Shown here: piece after piece, positions 12,934 through 25,587 of the stretch | Layout: every line of letters starts with the position of its first letter | How positions within the stretch are numbered: the stretch's first letter is position 1 | NCBI GenBank assembly: GCA_019321725.1 | Contig: CM033105.1 | Span: 17,763,861-17,827,860, forward strand | Direction of reading: 5' to 3' | Origin: Paulownia fortunei | Lineage: Eukaryota > Streptophyta > Magnoliopsida > Lamiales > Paulowniaceae | Length of the DNA: 64,000 nucleotides | Notes under the pieces: model-generated | What the model was told of the DNA's origin: nothing | Databases searched by the model: none | The model's input: only the letters and a program-made list of their open reading frames with translations | Translations under genes and position numbers: made by a program

Positions 12934-13063
12934 CGAAAACTTTCAAAACCCAAAATAAGTCCACTGACCTCTCACCTTTCAGGCGTCTTCCCACACACAC
13001 CCCTCCTCCCATTATTACCATCACCATTCTCTTCAGCCTCATTCCCCACCTATACAAACAGAC

Positions 13064-13069
<6 letters not shown>

Positions 13070-13107
<38 letters not shown>
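13070..13107. repeat. (TA)n microsatellite just upstream of the RING gene
   Basis: About 18 TA dinucleotides ending roughly 75 bp before the start codon at 13181, so it lies in the core promoter or 5' UTR. Length variation here could affect transcription, but nothing in the sequence proves it. Confidence 0.85.
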
Positions 13108-13112
<5 letters not shown>

Positions 13113-13180
13113 ACCATCCATATTTCTTTTCTTGTATCCCTCTCGCTGTTCAGAGAAGAGTAACGGAGAAGAATCGGCAG

Positions 13181-16100
13181 ATGGGCTTAGGCAGCAGCCG
13201 GATGGGGTCAGCCCCTTCTCATCGGGCCGGGCCCCTGCAACGCCGTCGGCCAATGATCAAACGCACCATTTCCTCGCTCTTCATTTGCGGTGCATCCTCC
13301 TCCTCCAACTCCCGAGAGGTATATAGACAGATATAATGTAGACATTGTGAATGGAAGTCAATTGATGAGGCCGATTTATGTGTTTTTTGTTCGTATGCTT
13401 TTATAATCCCATTTTACTTTTTCATTTATTTGGATGATTCTAATTATGATATTTGGCTTTTTCTGATGAACTTGCGATCTGGAGTTGATTTTCATTTCAC
13501 GAGCGAATGGTTTAGGTGAAATTTTTTATTGTGAATTTCCCCCTTTTGAAGGTTTTGATTGATCCACCTGTCAATTTTGAATAATGGGATTTTGCTAATA
13601 ATGGAATACCAAATTGGATCAATTTTTCCATTTGGACAATTGGCGCTGATTGTCTGTGAATTATGTTTGGTCGGGTGGTGACAGGGACATTAGCTTCAGT
13701 TTGAAATGGTTATCTAATGGATAATATATGCATAATGTGGCTTTAATTGTGGGATAAATGTGTAATTTGAAGGTTGTTGATTGCATAAATAGTCAATTTT
13801 GGATGCTCGGTTGTTGCAAGAAAGAGCTTTGATAATGAAATCAGATAACTTTTTTCCCTTTGAAGTATTGAAGCTGGAATTAATGTACAACATGTTCAAA
13901 GTATTATTTTGGGCCCCAATTAAAAGTGACTGGACAAGGGGTACCTGCAGGTTTTGAAATAGTTAATAATTCATTTGACAGCTTAAATGGACATAAATCT
14001 TAATATCATAAAAAAGGATCTGGGCTTTTACCTTTATTTGATGACTTTAGCAACCGACTACAGTTATTTAATTAATTGATTAAATGAGACTATTGTGATA
14101 TAAGGGGCATAGGAACTCCATTCAAAAATTTGGAATTGCACAACATGTTATCGCCCACAGGGTGTTAAGGCATTTAATTCTGATTAGATTTGCTATTCAC
14201 TATTGAATATGTGGCTAGTTTGGGGAACTAAGGTTTCAAATATGATTCTGATTTAGTTTGGATTTAAAATGTTAGTTAACATCACCAGAATGGGCCTTTT
14301 TATTGATTGTCATAGGCTCCTAACTTATTCATCAACATGACTATGCTTTCAAACTGCATGGACAACTAAGTAAAGCCTAAAAGCTTATCTCGGATATGTG
14401 ATGGCATGCCATATAATATATTGAATTCTGTGACCTTGAGTTGATTTTTAAAAAATCAGTTTGCTACAGCCATTTAGCTTTTTGCTGTGTGTTCTTATAT
14501 CACTTATAACGAATAACTGGAGCAAGATGCCACTATGGTGGAAAACTTAGTAAAGATTTTGTCTTTGGATATCTATGGTTTCAAAACCATCTTAGGTTAT
14601 ATGAGACTTCATCTTCTATATATATATATTCAGAATGGGCTCATATGCATCTGGTTATTATTGAGTAAACTTTCTTGTTGTTATGGTTAATTCATCTTCT
14701 GACAGGGCAGGTAATTTTAGGTGTTAAAGTTGATTCTATGCATTGTGCATTTGTTTTCTGTAGATGGAAGGTTATCCAGCTGAATTACTGGTGAATTCTG
14801 CAGAACATGGTGATCGAGAGAAGTTGAAATTCACAAGAAAAGGTTCTGATTTGTCCCTGGGTAGTGGAGCTGATCTGGCTGACATCAAAACTGAAAATGG
14901 GGTCTCATCTGGAAGATGTTTAGCTGCTAATGAGAATCCTGCTCCTGAAGTACGCCCAAGCAATGTTGGGCCTGGAGATAAAGGGAAATGCTTGTCTGAA
15001 AGTAGAGAATTGGTTCCTTCTTGTCAGTTCATTGCTAATTCTAGAGGTAATGAAACTGCAAGTACTTCCTACTTGGATGAATCATCTTCAAACTGTGTCT
15101 CTGCAACTGAAATAGCCATTGTTGATGCTGTAAATGGCACAAAAAGCAGCATGAATGAAGATTCATCTCAAATTGTTGAAGCGTTGAGCAATTCAAATAG
15201 TCTTCCTTCTCATGGTTTTGAAGAGTCTTTGTTGGATGAAGTTTCAGCTGAAAACAATGTCTCTGAAGTAATTGATTTCTCTAATTCTGAATATGGTTCT
15301 GCTTCTATTGTTTCTGATTCACCCATAGAATTTTATTTGCTGAGGGATGATAGTTTGCAGGAGGTGATACCTTCAGCTTTAGGATTTCTAGTGTCAGAAA
15401 GGGAACAAAACAGGCAAGATGGGAGTCTAATGCATGGAGATGTGATGGGTCCATCATCGAATATTTTATCGAGTAATTCTGCTGAAATAAGCATTCGTGA
15501 AGCAAGAAGGAACAGTAGAAGATTATTTTGGGATGCCTTCTCGAGACGCAGTTCCTGGAGAGATTCAGATTCAAGAAGTTTTGTTTTCTCATCCGATGAT
15601 TCTGATCATTTGAGATCTCATGACAGATGGCTTCTTGATTTTAGTGGTGATTTCTTTAGTGAAGAGCTTCAAGGAGATATCAGAACTCGTGGGAGTAGAA
15701 CTCAAGGCACTAATGAGCAGCGATGGAATTCAAGATCTGAGGTACAACTCTTTTTTGTTGTTTTTCTTATTATTTCTTTTATTTTCATGATTTCTTAAAC
15801 TGAAGAGGGTGAGTTTCAGTTCATGCTTCTATTTCTACTTCACTGAAATTTCGCGCTTTAAATTTTAGCAAGTTATGTGTGGACCTCATTCAGGATCATC
15901 TTCTTTCTTTCTTTTTTCATTTTTTCCAAATATCTTCTCTCACAATACAACTGAGTCATGTAAATATGATTACGTAGGTTTGTAAGTATGTATATTTGTA
16001 TGTATGTATAACAATCATAATCTAACTTGTATCCCATGCCCTCCTGTATTTCTTTGTCTTCTTTAGGGATTATGATCTGATTCCTGTTAGGGTGGGACCT

Positions 16101-19100
16101 CTAACGGTATTGTAATGTTGTCTAATATGTCATTCTGCCTGGCCAGTTATTAATTACTTGTTGTGTACAGATCTGGGAAAGACTGCGTGGTAGTCTTGAT
16201 TCAACTGATTTTCGAACTGCTGTCTGCCCTAGAGGGATACATGCTGATGGCTCATGCTCGTGCCAGTCTGGTTTATCAGCTGAGGAATCTGGCACACGTG
16301 CTGGCATTTCTCGAGTAGTTCTGCTTGCTCAAGCATTGTTTGAGGTATTCTTCTGGATTAGAAAGTTTTAATCCGTTATATTGTGCTGCAAGCTTGTAAC
16401 ACATATATTCTGCACCAAAATATTTGCCTCTGTGAGTAATACAGAAAAGCTAGAAGATGATTCTATTTCCTGGTGTTAAGAGCTTAAGATGGTTAGTAAT
16501 GATAATTTTTTTGTAATAATAGTAATCATGCACAAGTAATAAACTACATGAAAAATGTTATTTTCAATTGTTATTTCTTTAAATTAAAACATTGAGATTA
16601 AGCTTACATCCAAAAGTGGTCAAGTTCACTTGAAAGTCAACTTGTAAAGAACAGTATCAGATAGAGAGAGTATTGTTTATAGCTCATAATGTGAGCCTAA
16701 ATATCTCAAGAGCCTATTCAATTACCCACAGGGAAATAGTTAATAAGAAGACTATTTTTAGACTTGTACTCCTATTGATACCCATGATAATGGATACGAT
16801 ATAATGTGAACAAGGGGATTACGGTTATTTGACAATGTCTATCCCCTGGAAACAGTATTACAGGTTTGGCAAAGACCACCTCTTTCTGTTGTATCCCTTC
16901 TCTTCCTCTTCCCTCTCTTCCCTGAGTCTCGTCAACCCCTTTCTCATCCTCTTGGTCTCTATTGACACCAAATAAGAAAGCCATGACCCAATTGAGCCCA
17001 TGGTTTATTCCCATCTTCAGAACTAACAATACATATAAAAGGAAATCTGCAGGATAAATCAATGCAAATTGGGTGGAGCCAGGTCCTCTACATCCAGGTA
17101 CTGGACCACATTCAGGTGTCTGGTATCTATGTTCTTCAACCTTGTAAATAGGGTTGAGGTTGTGGTCCTTGACTGGCCATGCATTATGTAATCATTGACA
17201 GCGTTAAACTCTTTGAAGAAGTGTGGATCTCCTGAGTAGTTTTCCTTTATATTGTTTTTCTGCAGAATTTGAATATTATTTCGATTATATACAGGGGCAT
17301 GGGTCAGGTATTTTAGGATTTGAGGTGTTCAGGTTGGGTATGTGAACTTTTAGGTGGCTTATTTGACTACTTGAAACACGACCGAGCATAAGAGATACTC
17401 ATTCTTGCTTTTCTATTTTACGACATTTATAACACTCATTTTGATTTTTACCTTTATTTTATGAATGACTCACCACTTGAAAGTTCCTCTCTTTCTTGCT
17501 TTTCTGTTTTCTCCCACCAGAGCACGTATCTCTCTACTTCTCTCTCATTCTCTGAGACAAACCCCCCATTTTCTCTCTACCTTCATGCCTTAGATTTGAG
17601 TCCTGTGCCAACTTCGTTCTCTCTACACACTGTCGTCTTATTCTTTCTACTTTTCCTTTTTCTGTACTACTTGCTAAGTTGTGGTTGCACGAACAACAAG
17701 CTTACAAGTGGAATCAAGGCAACAGTGGAGCTACGGTGGTACATGCGGAGCTATGGATTTCCTGCAGTTGTTGATAACGGCGATGAGTTGCTGTCGATCG
17801 ATGCTGAGGTGGAGGGAGACAGTAGATTTGAAGAAGAAGGTGAAGAGTTGGACGGTGTTCGTGGAGATTGATTGAGATCAGGTGGGGGAGGGTATGGGTG
17901 TTTGTGGGGGAATGGAAGTTTGAGAAATGGGGGTTGGGTTGTGCACATTGTTGTGGGTATGCTGTGGTTGGAAATTTCAATTTGGGTCTTTTGTCATTGT
18001 CTTTGCTTGACTAAAGGGGGAAGAGGCCGTGATTGTGCCGGCCCGAGTGTTAGAGAGGGCTAAGAGAGAGTTGAGTCTTGTGATTGCAGACTGCGCATAC
18101 TTTTAAATTACAGTATCTGATTGGGCAATTCGCGAAGGAAAATATCCAAACCAAAACCCAAACTCAAATATATTTGAAATCTGGTAAAGCCGGAAAACGA
18201 TCTAATACCTTAGTTAATTGAGACAATCAGATAAAAAGCAAATCCCTAACCCGATGCCCACCCCTGCAATCACCAATGCATATTTGCTAAGAAGCATCAT
18301 CTTTGATCAGAGGCTGATATTTAAAAAATCTTGTTTTTCTTTAAAATTTTCACATAATTAATGGAACTTTTTATCTTGGGAATTTCGGACCAACTCAGAC
18401 ATGCTGGCCAGTTTTACAAACCATGATGTTAATGGAAATTCATGATAGTTTTATTATGGGATTCCTCGACTGATATTAAGAAGATCCTATGCTAATCTTC
18501 CTCTGGCACCCTGTTGTGCCAGAGGAAACAACTCGCCTTTTGTGTAGCTCATGTTGGTGCAGGATCAGGTGATGTGCTGACGAGAATGGTCATCTGCTTA
18601 TGGTCTATGATTATTTCTTTCCTCTCTGCCTTGAACTGAGATTATGTTGTGTTGGCTGTTGAGAGCATGAATTTAATTGTTAATAGTTTTGTATTTATAT
18701 TGTGTTTTTTTTCCTCGAAGCCCTATGGCAAAATGAGTGATTTTCTTGTCATAATGAGTAATTATTCTTGAGATTCTTGAGATCATGATTGATTTTTTTT
18801 AAACCTTATATCTGCAGTTTATATCTTTTTTCGTAAATTTAGTTACTGTCTATTATATGTAATATTCAGGTACTTGACCAAATACATCGACAGCCCATGT
18901 CACTTTCCTTGTCTATGGTCTCACTTCCAGCTCCAGAATCAGTTGTTGACTCTTTCCCCCTGAAGATTCGCAGAAAGGAAGAAAAATTGGAATGTGCAGA
19001 TGATGTTTCACAGTATGTTTCTTCTGTCTTTTTAATATACACATGGTGGAAAATTGTAAGCACTGTGGCGATCTATTGTTTTCTTTTCTCACTAAGGACA

Positions 19101-20009
19101 ACAAAGTAAGTTGATGAGCTAAAGTTAAAATTACAAGTACTGGGGAAAGTTAAAGAAAAATAAGTGAATATTCTTGGAGAAAACGAACCAAAGGATAGAA
19201 AAACTTGAGTTTGTGCTCAGTTTCTTTTATAGTTGAACTGTGCTGGTTCTTTTTTCTTGTTTTCTTTTCCCTTTTGTGAATTGCCTCAGAGCTGGTTTGC
19301 TTATATGGATAATGGAAAGGGAGACATTAACCCTAAATAAGGAAATGAAATAAGAACTAACGTTCTTTCAAAACTGACACCCCATTATGGAACTCTCGGC
19401 CTAACTTATTTTATCTATGCCCTTATCATTTAATGATAGTTAATCCTTTTGAACCTTAAAGAGAGGTTGGATAATAAGCCAGGAAAGTGTTTTCTGCAGT
19501 TCTGCTTTCAAACAAAATTGTTGCGATAAGATATGCTGGCAACTGAGATGACCTGTGTAGCTGAGAAGGCACGAATCACAGCCAACAGTAATATAAAGGA
19601 TCAGAGAACAAACCTAACTTTGTTATCAATTCTGATTCCAATTGACTGCTGCTATGCAAATGCAATTTTCTTTGCTAGGTCACCTTAGCTCTAAGTTTTG
19701 CCTGTTCATCCTGAAATTGTCATGCAGGTGTTACATTTGCCTGGCTGAGTATGAGGAGGGAGACAAAATACGAGTTCTTCCTTGCCACCACGAGTATCAC
19801 ATGTCATGTGTAGATAAATGGCTTAAAGAGATTCATGGGTATGTGATCATTACTACCATGTCTATTTGTGCGTGTATATGTATGTGTATTTCCAAGTCTA
19901 ACAACAGACTCTGTTCTGCTGCTTCAGTGTGTGCCCACTCTGCCGAGGAGATGTTCGTGCTGGTTTTACAGAGGCCTCTGTTTCGAACCGAGAGATCCTT
20001 TCTCATTAG
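13181..20009 (+). CDS. RING-H2 finger E3 ubiquitin ligase, 541 aa, six exons
   Basis: Exons by splice signals and phase: 13181-13318, 14764-15741, 16171-16344, 18870-19012, 19728-19838, 19928-20009 (1626 nt). The start [10 protein letters not shown] was chosen because exon 1 joins exon 2 in frame; a second ATG opens exon 2. Residues 1-46 are basic and Ser-rich; 47-372 are long, acidic and Ser-rich, probably disordered, with the block [18 protein letters not shown] seen in a family of plant RING proteins. The C-terminus holds a complete RING-H2: C479-x2-C482, C497, H499, H502, C505, then C517-P-L-C520. In the family it recruits a ubiquitin-loaded E2 and modifies substrates; the substrate here is unknown. 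No membrane segment is seen. Intron 3 (2.5 kb) carries a transposon-like insert. The last two exons were copied at 25588-25870. Confidence 0.88.
17292..18266. mobile_element. hAT-like non-autonomous insert in RING gene intron 3
   Basis: The left end reads CAGGGGCATGGGTCAGGT; the reverse complement of the right end reads CAGGGGTGGGCATCGGGT. CAGGGG ends are typical of plant hAT elements. The 975-bp body is more GC-rich than the intron around it and includes an apparent 136-codon open frame (17461-17871) without recognisable protein features. I cannot find a clean 8-bp target duplication, so the boundary is tentative. Confidence 0.45.
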
Positions 20010-20771
20010 CTCATTTCGTATATGGTTATGTAAATAAAATGAGCCTTGAAGAGTTGAAAACTTCAGGGAATAATATATTCATCTGTATACCCATTTAGTG
20101 GAACCATTGTGGTGCTCAATTGCAGAATCTTGATTCCATAGCAAAATTAGTAAATGGATTGTGCAGCCACAGCAAGGAAGGAGAAGAAAAAGAAATACTC
20201 TACATGGATAAGTCGATCATGACGATCAAAAGTGCGATGCCTTTCTAGCCTTTTCTTTAAATCCTTTGTTTTTGACATGTACATAGATCAGGCAAGTTCA
20301 ATTAATCAAAGTATGAGTATAACACCCTTGATTAATAATGCTCATGGTCTAGTGCTTTCGCATATTACATGGGCCAATGGTTTTTGGTCATCTCTAGTGG
20401 TTATGAGACATTAACTTTTGCATGTTTGTAATTAGGCTCTAGTTGAGAGTGAAGGGAATAATATTCTTGGAACTTCCATGAAGCTGTTTTTTGGTGGTAA
20501 TTGTATTACCAACTGAATATTTCTGTGTGGTTGCAAACTGAAGATTTTTTCATATTTTTAATACATTGCGTTAACCAATATGACTGAAATTAGGAAGCAA
20601 TTTATAGATGGTAGCTGGTAAAAGTTTATAAGAAACAGTAGCTATTGCATGCGAATGATGTAACGCTTGGATTTTGGATGGATTTTAATGGGGAATTTAT
20701 TAAGGAAAAGATTAAAAGATCAAGCACCAAGAATTATTTGGAGCGATAATTTGTTGGAAGTACTAAACACT
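20010..20771. other. Gap between convergent RING gene and UGT pseudogene
   Basis: 3' UTR of the RING gene and intergenic sequence. The proximal part, up to about 20570, is missing from duplication unit 2. No further gene recognised. Confidence 0.5.
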
Positions 20772-22562
20772 TCACTTTAGGGGCACGAGCCACCAATGAA
20801 TTAACAACTCTTCAATATTTTGATCTGATGTCCCTCCAACATCAACTGCCTCTCTAGCCATTATTTTCCATGTTTTTGCACTTTTTCTCATATCTTCCCC
20901 TCCCTCATCTTCCATGACATGCTTTATGCAACGAACTATCTCTGCTTGTCTAGCGATCCCTGGTTCCCATTTCCCAAACATCCACGACAAATTTTGCGTT
21001 CGTGCTTTGGTCGCTCTGCCATGCATTGCCACCATTGGCACTCCCAAACCCAATGCCTCCAACGTAGAATTCCACCCGCAATGTGTGACGAAGCAACCTA
21101 TTGCTTTATGTGCCAAGACTTCCAACTGTGGACACCACGACACTACCAATCCTTTCTCAGTTGCCTCAGCTGAGAAATCCTTGGGAAGCTTGGATTCTTC
21201 TGTCGCTCTTACGACCCACAAGAAGTATTTATCAGACAATTTCAAGGCTTGTGCCAATTCTTCCATTTGCTCTGCTTGCAACTCTGCCATACTACCAAAT
21301 GACACATAAACAACAGATTTACTTGTGCGTTCGTCGAGCCATTTCATGCAAGCATCTGTAGTAGGCTTGAAGATACTGAGACCGTATTCTTTGTCATCTG
21401 GTAGCCGCTTGTCTAAGTACATGGATGGTATAGTTGGTCCAATTGTCTGCACTGGCCAAATCCTTGCCATCCAATCAGTCACCTATCATGAATGAAATGC
21501 TCACAAGGATTAGCAAAATGGAATTTATGATGAAATTCAAATCATCTCTTTTGTGCCACTGGCCAAACTCAAGTTACTAGACGGGGATAGCACTCCAGGC
21601 CCGCTTAAGAATAGGAACTGGAAAAATGCCCTCTACCTGAAGCATAACTCATTATATCATGATAGCAAACAGGTCGGTCATAGTGGTCCAACGGTTCAAA
21701 TCTCCTGGACTTTTATTTCCTTGAAACTATTGAAATAAACAGAGGATATTTCAAGCTACCCAACTTAATGCTTTATCATTTGTTCAAGTCAAGTACATCA
21801 TTAGTTAGTCCCTTAACTTTGACATTGTCTAATCTTGTCTCACTATTAATCATTTTAGTATGCTTTTTTATAAGGTGTACTCTATAAGTTTATCGACTCT
21901 AGCTCTAGCACATGAAAACTCATCAAACTCACCTCATGTAATGGTCTTAAAAACTGTCGTTTTCTCCAAAACTGCAAACCATGCATTTGAAAATAACTAT
22001 AATCGCAATATAATGAATTTCTAGCAAGTGGCATGCCTCTTCTTCCAGCTTGTAAAACGTGTTGACAAAGCCAATCCGCTTCCCCAATATTCTTGAACTG
22101 ATTTACAAGCTGTTCAAGAGCCCCTGGATATGATCCAGAATGACACAGAAAAGAAGGCATGTCTGAGGATTCCAGAGATGGTAATCCTGGAAGATCAAAA
22201 ACTTGGTTCTCCGAAAGAGGCAGCTTTATCTGCCCCTCATGTACATGGTAGTAAATGCTGTTCACAGAAGTTGATTGAGTGAAGAATGCAGCTCCAACCA
22301 ATCCATACTTCTTGGCTACACCAAGGGTCCATGGAATAAACGGTCGTAGATTACACAATCAACGGCCTGGACCGAGTTTTTGAGCTTCTCCACCAACTCC
22401 GCCAGAGTTTTTGTGCCAACCTGTTGGAACCGAGCCAAGTATTCTTGTAGGTTCTGTGCAATGTCAACCCTAAGACTTTCATCATAGCCATCAGAGATTG
22501 TCTCCACAGATATCCAACCACTCGAAAATTATTGCATTGTCTTGAAGAAGTATCTTGTTACA
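20772..22562 (-). pseudogene. UGT74-type glycosyltransferase pseudogene
   Basis: A paralogue of the intact UGT at 26145-28094. Lesions visible by comparison: the first 45 or so codons are missing, replaced at 22562 by copia sequence; an in-frame TAA at 22531-22529 after codons MQ; a 1-nt deletion near 22342; a 2-nt deletion near 22070; the intron donor changed from GT to GC (22036-22035); a 1-nt deletion near 21017, directly after LGVPMVAM of the PSPG box; a 20-nt deletion near 20957 between CCCT repeats, which restores frame; and a 1-nt deletion near 20802 that alters the C-terminus. HCGWNSTLEAL of the PSPG box survives, but the donor-sugar end (normally WSDQ) is scrambled. It cannot make a full enzyme. 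Confidence 0.92.
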
Positions 22563-24594
22563 ATTATGAATTCTTTGAACTTTTCAAAAGTTTTCGGACT
22601 TGTATGTCAAAAGATACATATACCCAAACTTAGAATTCTCATCAGCAAAGGTACTAAAATCAGAATAATTCCCTCAAGCACTAACACTTAATGGATCACA
22701 TACATCAATATGGACCAAATCCAATAAGTTAGTGGCTCGTTCCACTTATCTAACAAATGATGATTTGATCATCTTTCCCTTAAGGCTATATTCACATGTT
22801 GACATTTCTTGCACGGGTCAAGTAATTGTGTTAACTATTTTCTTAAAGATACGACTTAATCTAACGTGCCATATGTATGTCGAGGTTTGGTTATCTAATT
22901 TTGTTTATTACTTAGTTGAATATGCAAGATGGAATTTTTTAGGTTGAATAGTATATAAACCATTTGTCAACATTCCCACATAAAGTAATGAAGAACAACT
23001 TCCATCCTTTATTAAAAAGTTAAACCTTCTCTATCTAAAATTGGAACAGAGATAATGTTCTTTATTAGCTCGGGAAAGTAAAGCAACTATTTAGAACTAT
23101 TCTATTTCCACCGCTTAATGCTAAGTGGACAGTCCCTATAACTAATGCAACAACTCTTGCTTTATTCCCCAATTGGAAAGTTGTCTCCCTCACTTAGCTC
23201 CTTACTTTCTGTCATCACCTGCAAGTTATCACACAGATGATAACCACAACTGGTATCTAATACCTAAGAAGCATCATAACCAAAAGGTTAAACTCAACAA
23301 AGAACATACCAGAAACATTCTAGCGACTTAAAAGATACTCCTTGCAATTCCTTCTCTATTGCATATACTTGTCACAATAGTGGCATTTGTCATTGGCTTT
23401 GACACCCTTCTTGACTCCATCTTCAGCCTTTAACTTCTTGTTCTTCTTTGAGGAATGCTTCCCTTTCTCTTTCTTAGACTTAGAAGTCTTTAATTGGGAT
23501 GAAGTACCAATCATCATAACAGGCTTATTATTTTTCATAATGGACTCAACCGTCTTTAACATGTTGACCATCTCAGCAAGACTAGTCTTTATTTTGTACA
23601 TGTTGAAGTTAACCACAAAGGAGTCAAATGAGTCAGATAGAGACTACAAAACCAGATCCACATAGTGTTCATTATTCATAATGACGATGCAAGCCTTTCA
23701 ATGAGGCCCATCATCTTCAATCCATGTGTATGTACCGAAGAGCCCTCAGCCATACGACATTTGAAAAGCTCCATCGAGACTTGGTATCTCACATGTCCAG
23801 TGTGTTCACCATACAATTCTTGTAGGCAAAGGAGGATATTGACAACATAGCCATACCCTCTTGTTGTCTCAACAGCTCATTCGACATAGATGCTAACATG
23901 TAGCTCCTAGCTTGCACGTCATCATCAACTTACTTGGGATGTTGGCAAGCTCCTCATCATGGCATCAATCGGAGGATTCGACGGCGGTGAAACTTCGAGG
24001 ACATAAACTCTATTTTCGAGTTTCAAGAAAATTTGATGGTTCCTTAGCCAATTGACAAAGTTGGGAAAATAAGCATACATTTGATTTAACATTCATCTTT
24101 AGTAAGATCTACAATCATAAATATCTCCCACTATTTTGTTCGAATTTCATCACTATTATAATGGAACTTTGAAAAATTCAATTTCCTAATGGACTTAAAA
24201 TCCAATTGACTTTGTCATACACCCCAATTCTACGAACCCATATGACAAAGATAAAAGGTAGGTAACATATTGCCAATTATATCACTATGCAACCTTAAAG
24301 ATTTTTTGCTTCATCTTTCTCATACACCCTAATATTATGAGTCCATATAGTAGTCAATGTCAAATGTGACCTATCAAAACTCCAAGTGAATAAGAATCCT
24401 AAACATCCCACGACTTGTGATAATATTTAGACGCCTCGTCCATAGACATTACAATGCTAAGTAGTGATCATAATTTTTTTTACTTAGTTCATCATACGAC
24501 TCATGACCAATACACTAAGCTCAACAACTTATCATATGTCACTACTTTTTAATCGAAACCATGGACGACTGGTCCTCATCTAACATGGCCAACT
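22563..24594 (-). mobile_element. Internal fragment of a Ty1/copia element (leader-gag-protease-integrase), no LTRs
   Basis: Same family as 3571-7468. From high to low coordinate: leader similar to 4500-5020; gag (about 24070-23300) with WLRNHQIFLKLENRVYVLE and DKCHYC of a zinc knuckle; protease start VLDTSCGYHLC near 23240; and integrase remnants near 22790-22560 (CEYSLKGKMIKSSF, LDLVHIDVCDPLSVSA). Several stops interrupt it. Both ends are truncated inside the element, so this is not a normal insertion. It sits exactly at the junction of duplication units 1 and 2 and removed the 5' end and promoter of the left UGT. Confidence 0.8.
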
Positions 24595-24859
24595 AAAGGT
24601 AGAAAAAACCCCAGTTTGTGCTCAATTTCTTTTATAGTTGAACGGTGCTGCCACGTGGTTGGCTTGTTCTTTTACTTGTTTTCTTTTGCCTTTTACGAAT
24701 TGCCTCATAGCTGGTTTGCTTATATGAATAATGGAAAGGGAGACATTAAACCTAAATAAGGAAATGAAATGAGAAGTAAAGTTCTTTCAAAACTGACACC
24801 CCATTACGGAAGGCCTAACGGAATTTATCCATGCTCCTATCATTGGGGATAGTTAATCC

Positions 24860-25326
24860 CAATGTTTTCAGATTGATCGGTTCAACTGTGAATCAAAGGT
24901 CGGTCCGATCCGGTCCGATTAGGTATATATAATCGAATTTTCGATTTGATCGATCAAAGACCGGTCAAACCGATTTCATCGATTTTTATTATTTTTTATT
25001 TTTTGTTTGACCGGTTTTTATTATTTTTTATTTTTTAATTTTATTTAAAAAGTTTAAATTTGATATTTTGTTATATTTATGTGGTTATTTGGGTTTTGTG
25101 TTTTGTTAGATGTTTTTTTAGCTAGTTATTTTTTTTATTTTTTATTTTTACATTTAAAATTTATTACATAACAATTAGTCTATTATATTATCATTTTACA
25201 TAGTATAATAAGAAAATATAATCAATTTTCGTTAGGTCAGTCTAATCGACGATTGAATCAGTCCGACCATTGAACCACTAATCGATAGTAAAATCGATTT
25301 GGTCACCGATTTCATTTTAAACACTA
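24860..25326. mobile_element. hAT MITE (467 bp) with 8-bp target duplication and empty site
   Basis: Ends CAATGTTTTCAGATTG... and ...TTTCATTTTAAACACTA form imperfect TIRs of the CA(G/A)TGTTTTnAA hAT type. It is flanked by the direct 8-bp repeat GTTAATCC (24852-24859 and 25327-25334). The unit 1 copy has a single GTTAATCC at 19439-19446 with no insert, an exact empty site. Subterminal GGTTCAACTG...GGTCGGTCCG is repeated in inverse near the right end. No coding capacity. Confidence 0.88.
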
Positions 25327-25587
25327 GTTAATCCTTTTGTACCTGACGAGAAGATGGATAGTAAGTCAGGAAAGAGTTTTTCTGCAATTCTTCAGTCAAA
25401 ACAAAATCGTTGCGATAAGATATGCTGGTAACTGAGATGACCTGTGTAGCTGAGAAGGCACGAATCACAGCCAACAGTAATGTAAAGGATCAGATAACAA
25501 ACCTAACTTTGCTACCAACTTTGATACCAATTGAAGGTCACCTTAGCTTTAAGTTTTGCCTGTTCATACTGGAACTAAGTCATGCAG

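Larger units (their letters stand above)
19190..22562. repeat. Segmental duplication, unit 1 (RING 3' exons + UGT pseudogene)
   Basis: Sequence from RING intron 4 (starting about AAAGGATAGAAAAACTTG) through exon 6 and the opposite-strand UGT is repeated in the same order and orientation at 24595-27960. Unit 1 ends abruptly at 22562, inside the UGT codons for VTRYF. Unit 2 lacks the equivalent of about 20000-20570. Confidence 0.85.

Noticed and set aside
13050..13326. Overlapping short frames on both strands around the TA repeat
   Set aside because: They arise from the TA microsatellite (Tyr-Ile runs) and from off-frame readings of RING exon 1.
17461..17871. 136-codon open frame as a separate gene
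   Set aside because: It lies in RING gene intron 3 inside a transposon-like insert, is Ser/Phe-rich without domain features, and overlaps other frames of similar length.
20914..21361. Plus-strand frames opposite the UGT pseudogene (also 26293-26709)
   Set aside because: Antisense shadows of conserved UGT exon 2, present in both paralogues for that reason.
21640..21735. tRNA-like GGTTCAAATCTCC in the UGT intron
   Set aside because: A B-box-like string is present in both intron copies, but no acceptor stem, anticodon arm or A-box can be formed by eye.
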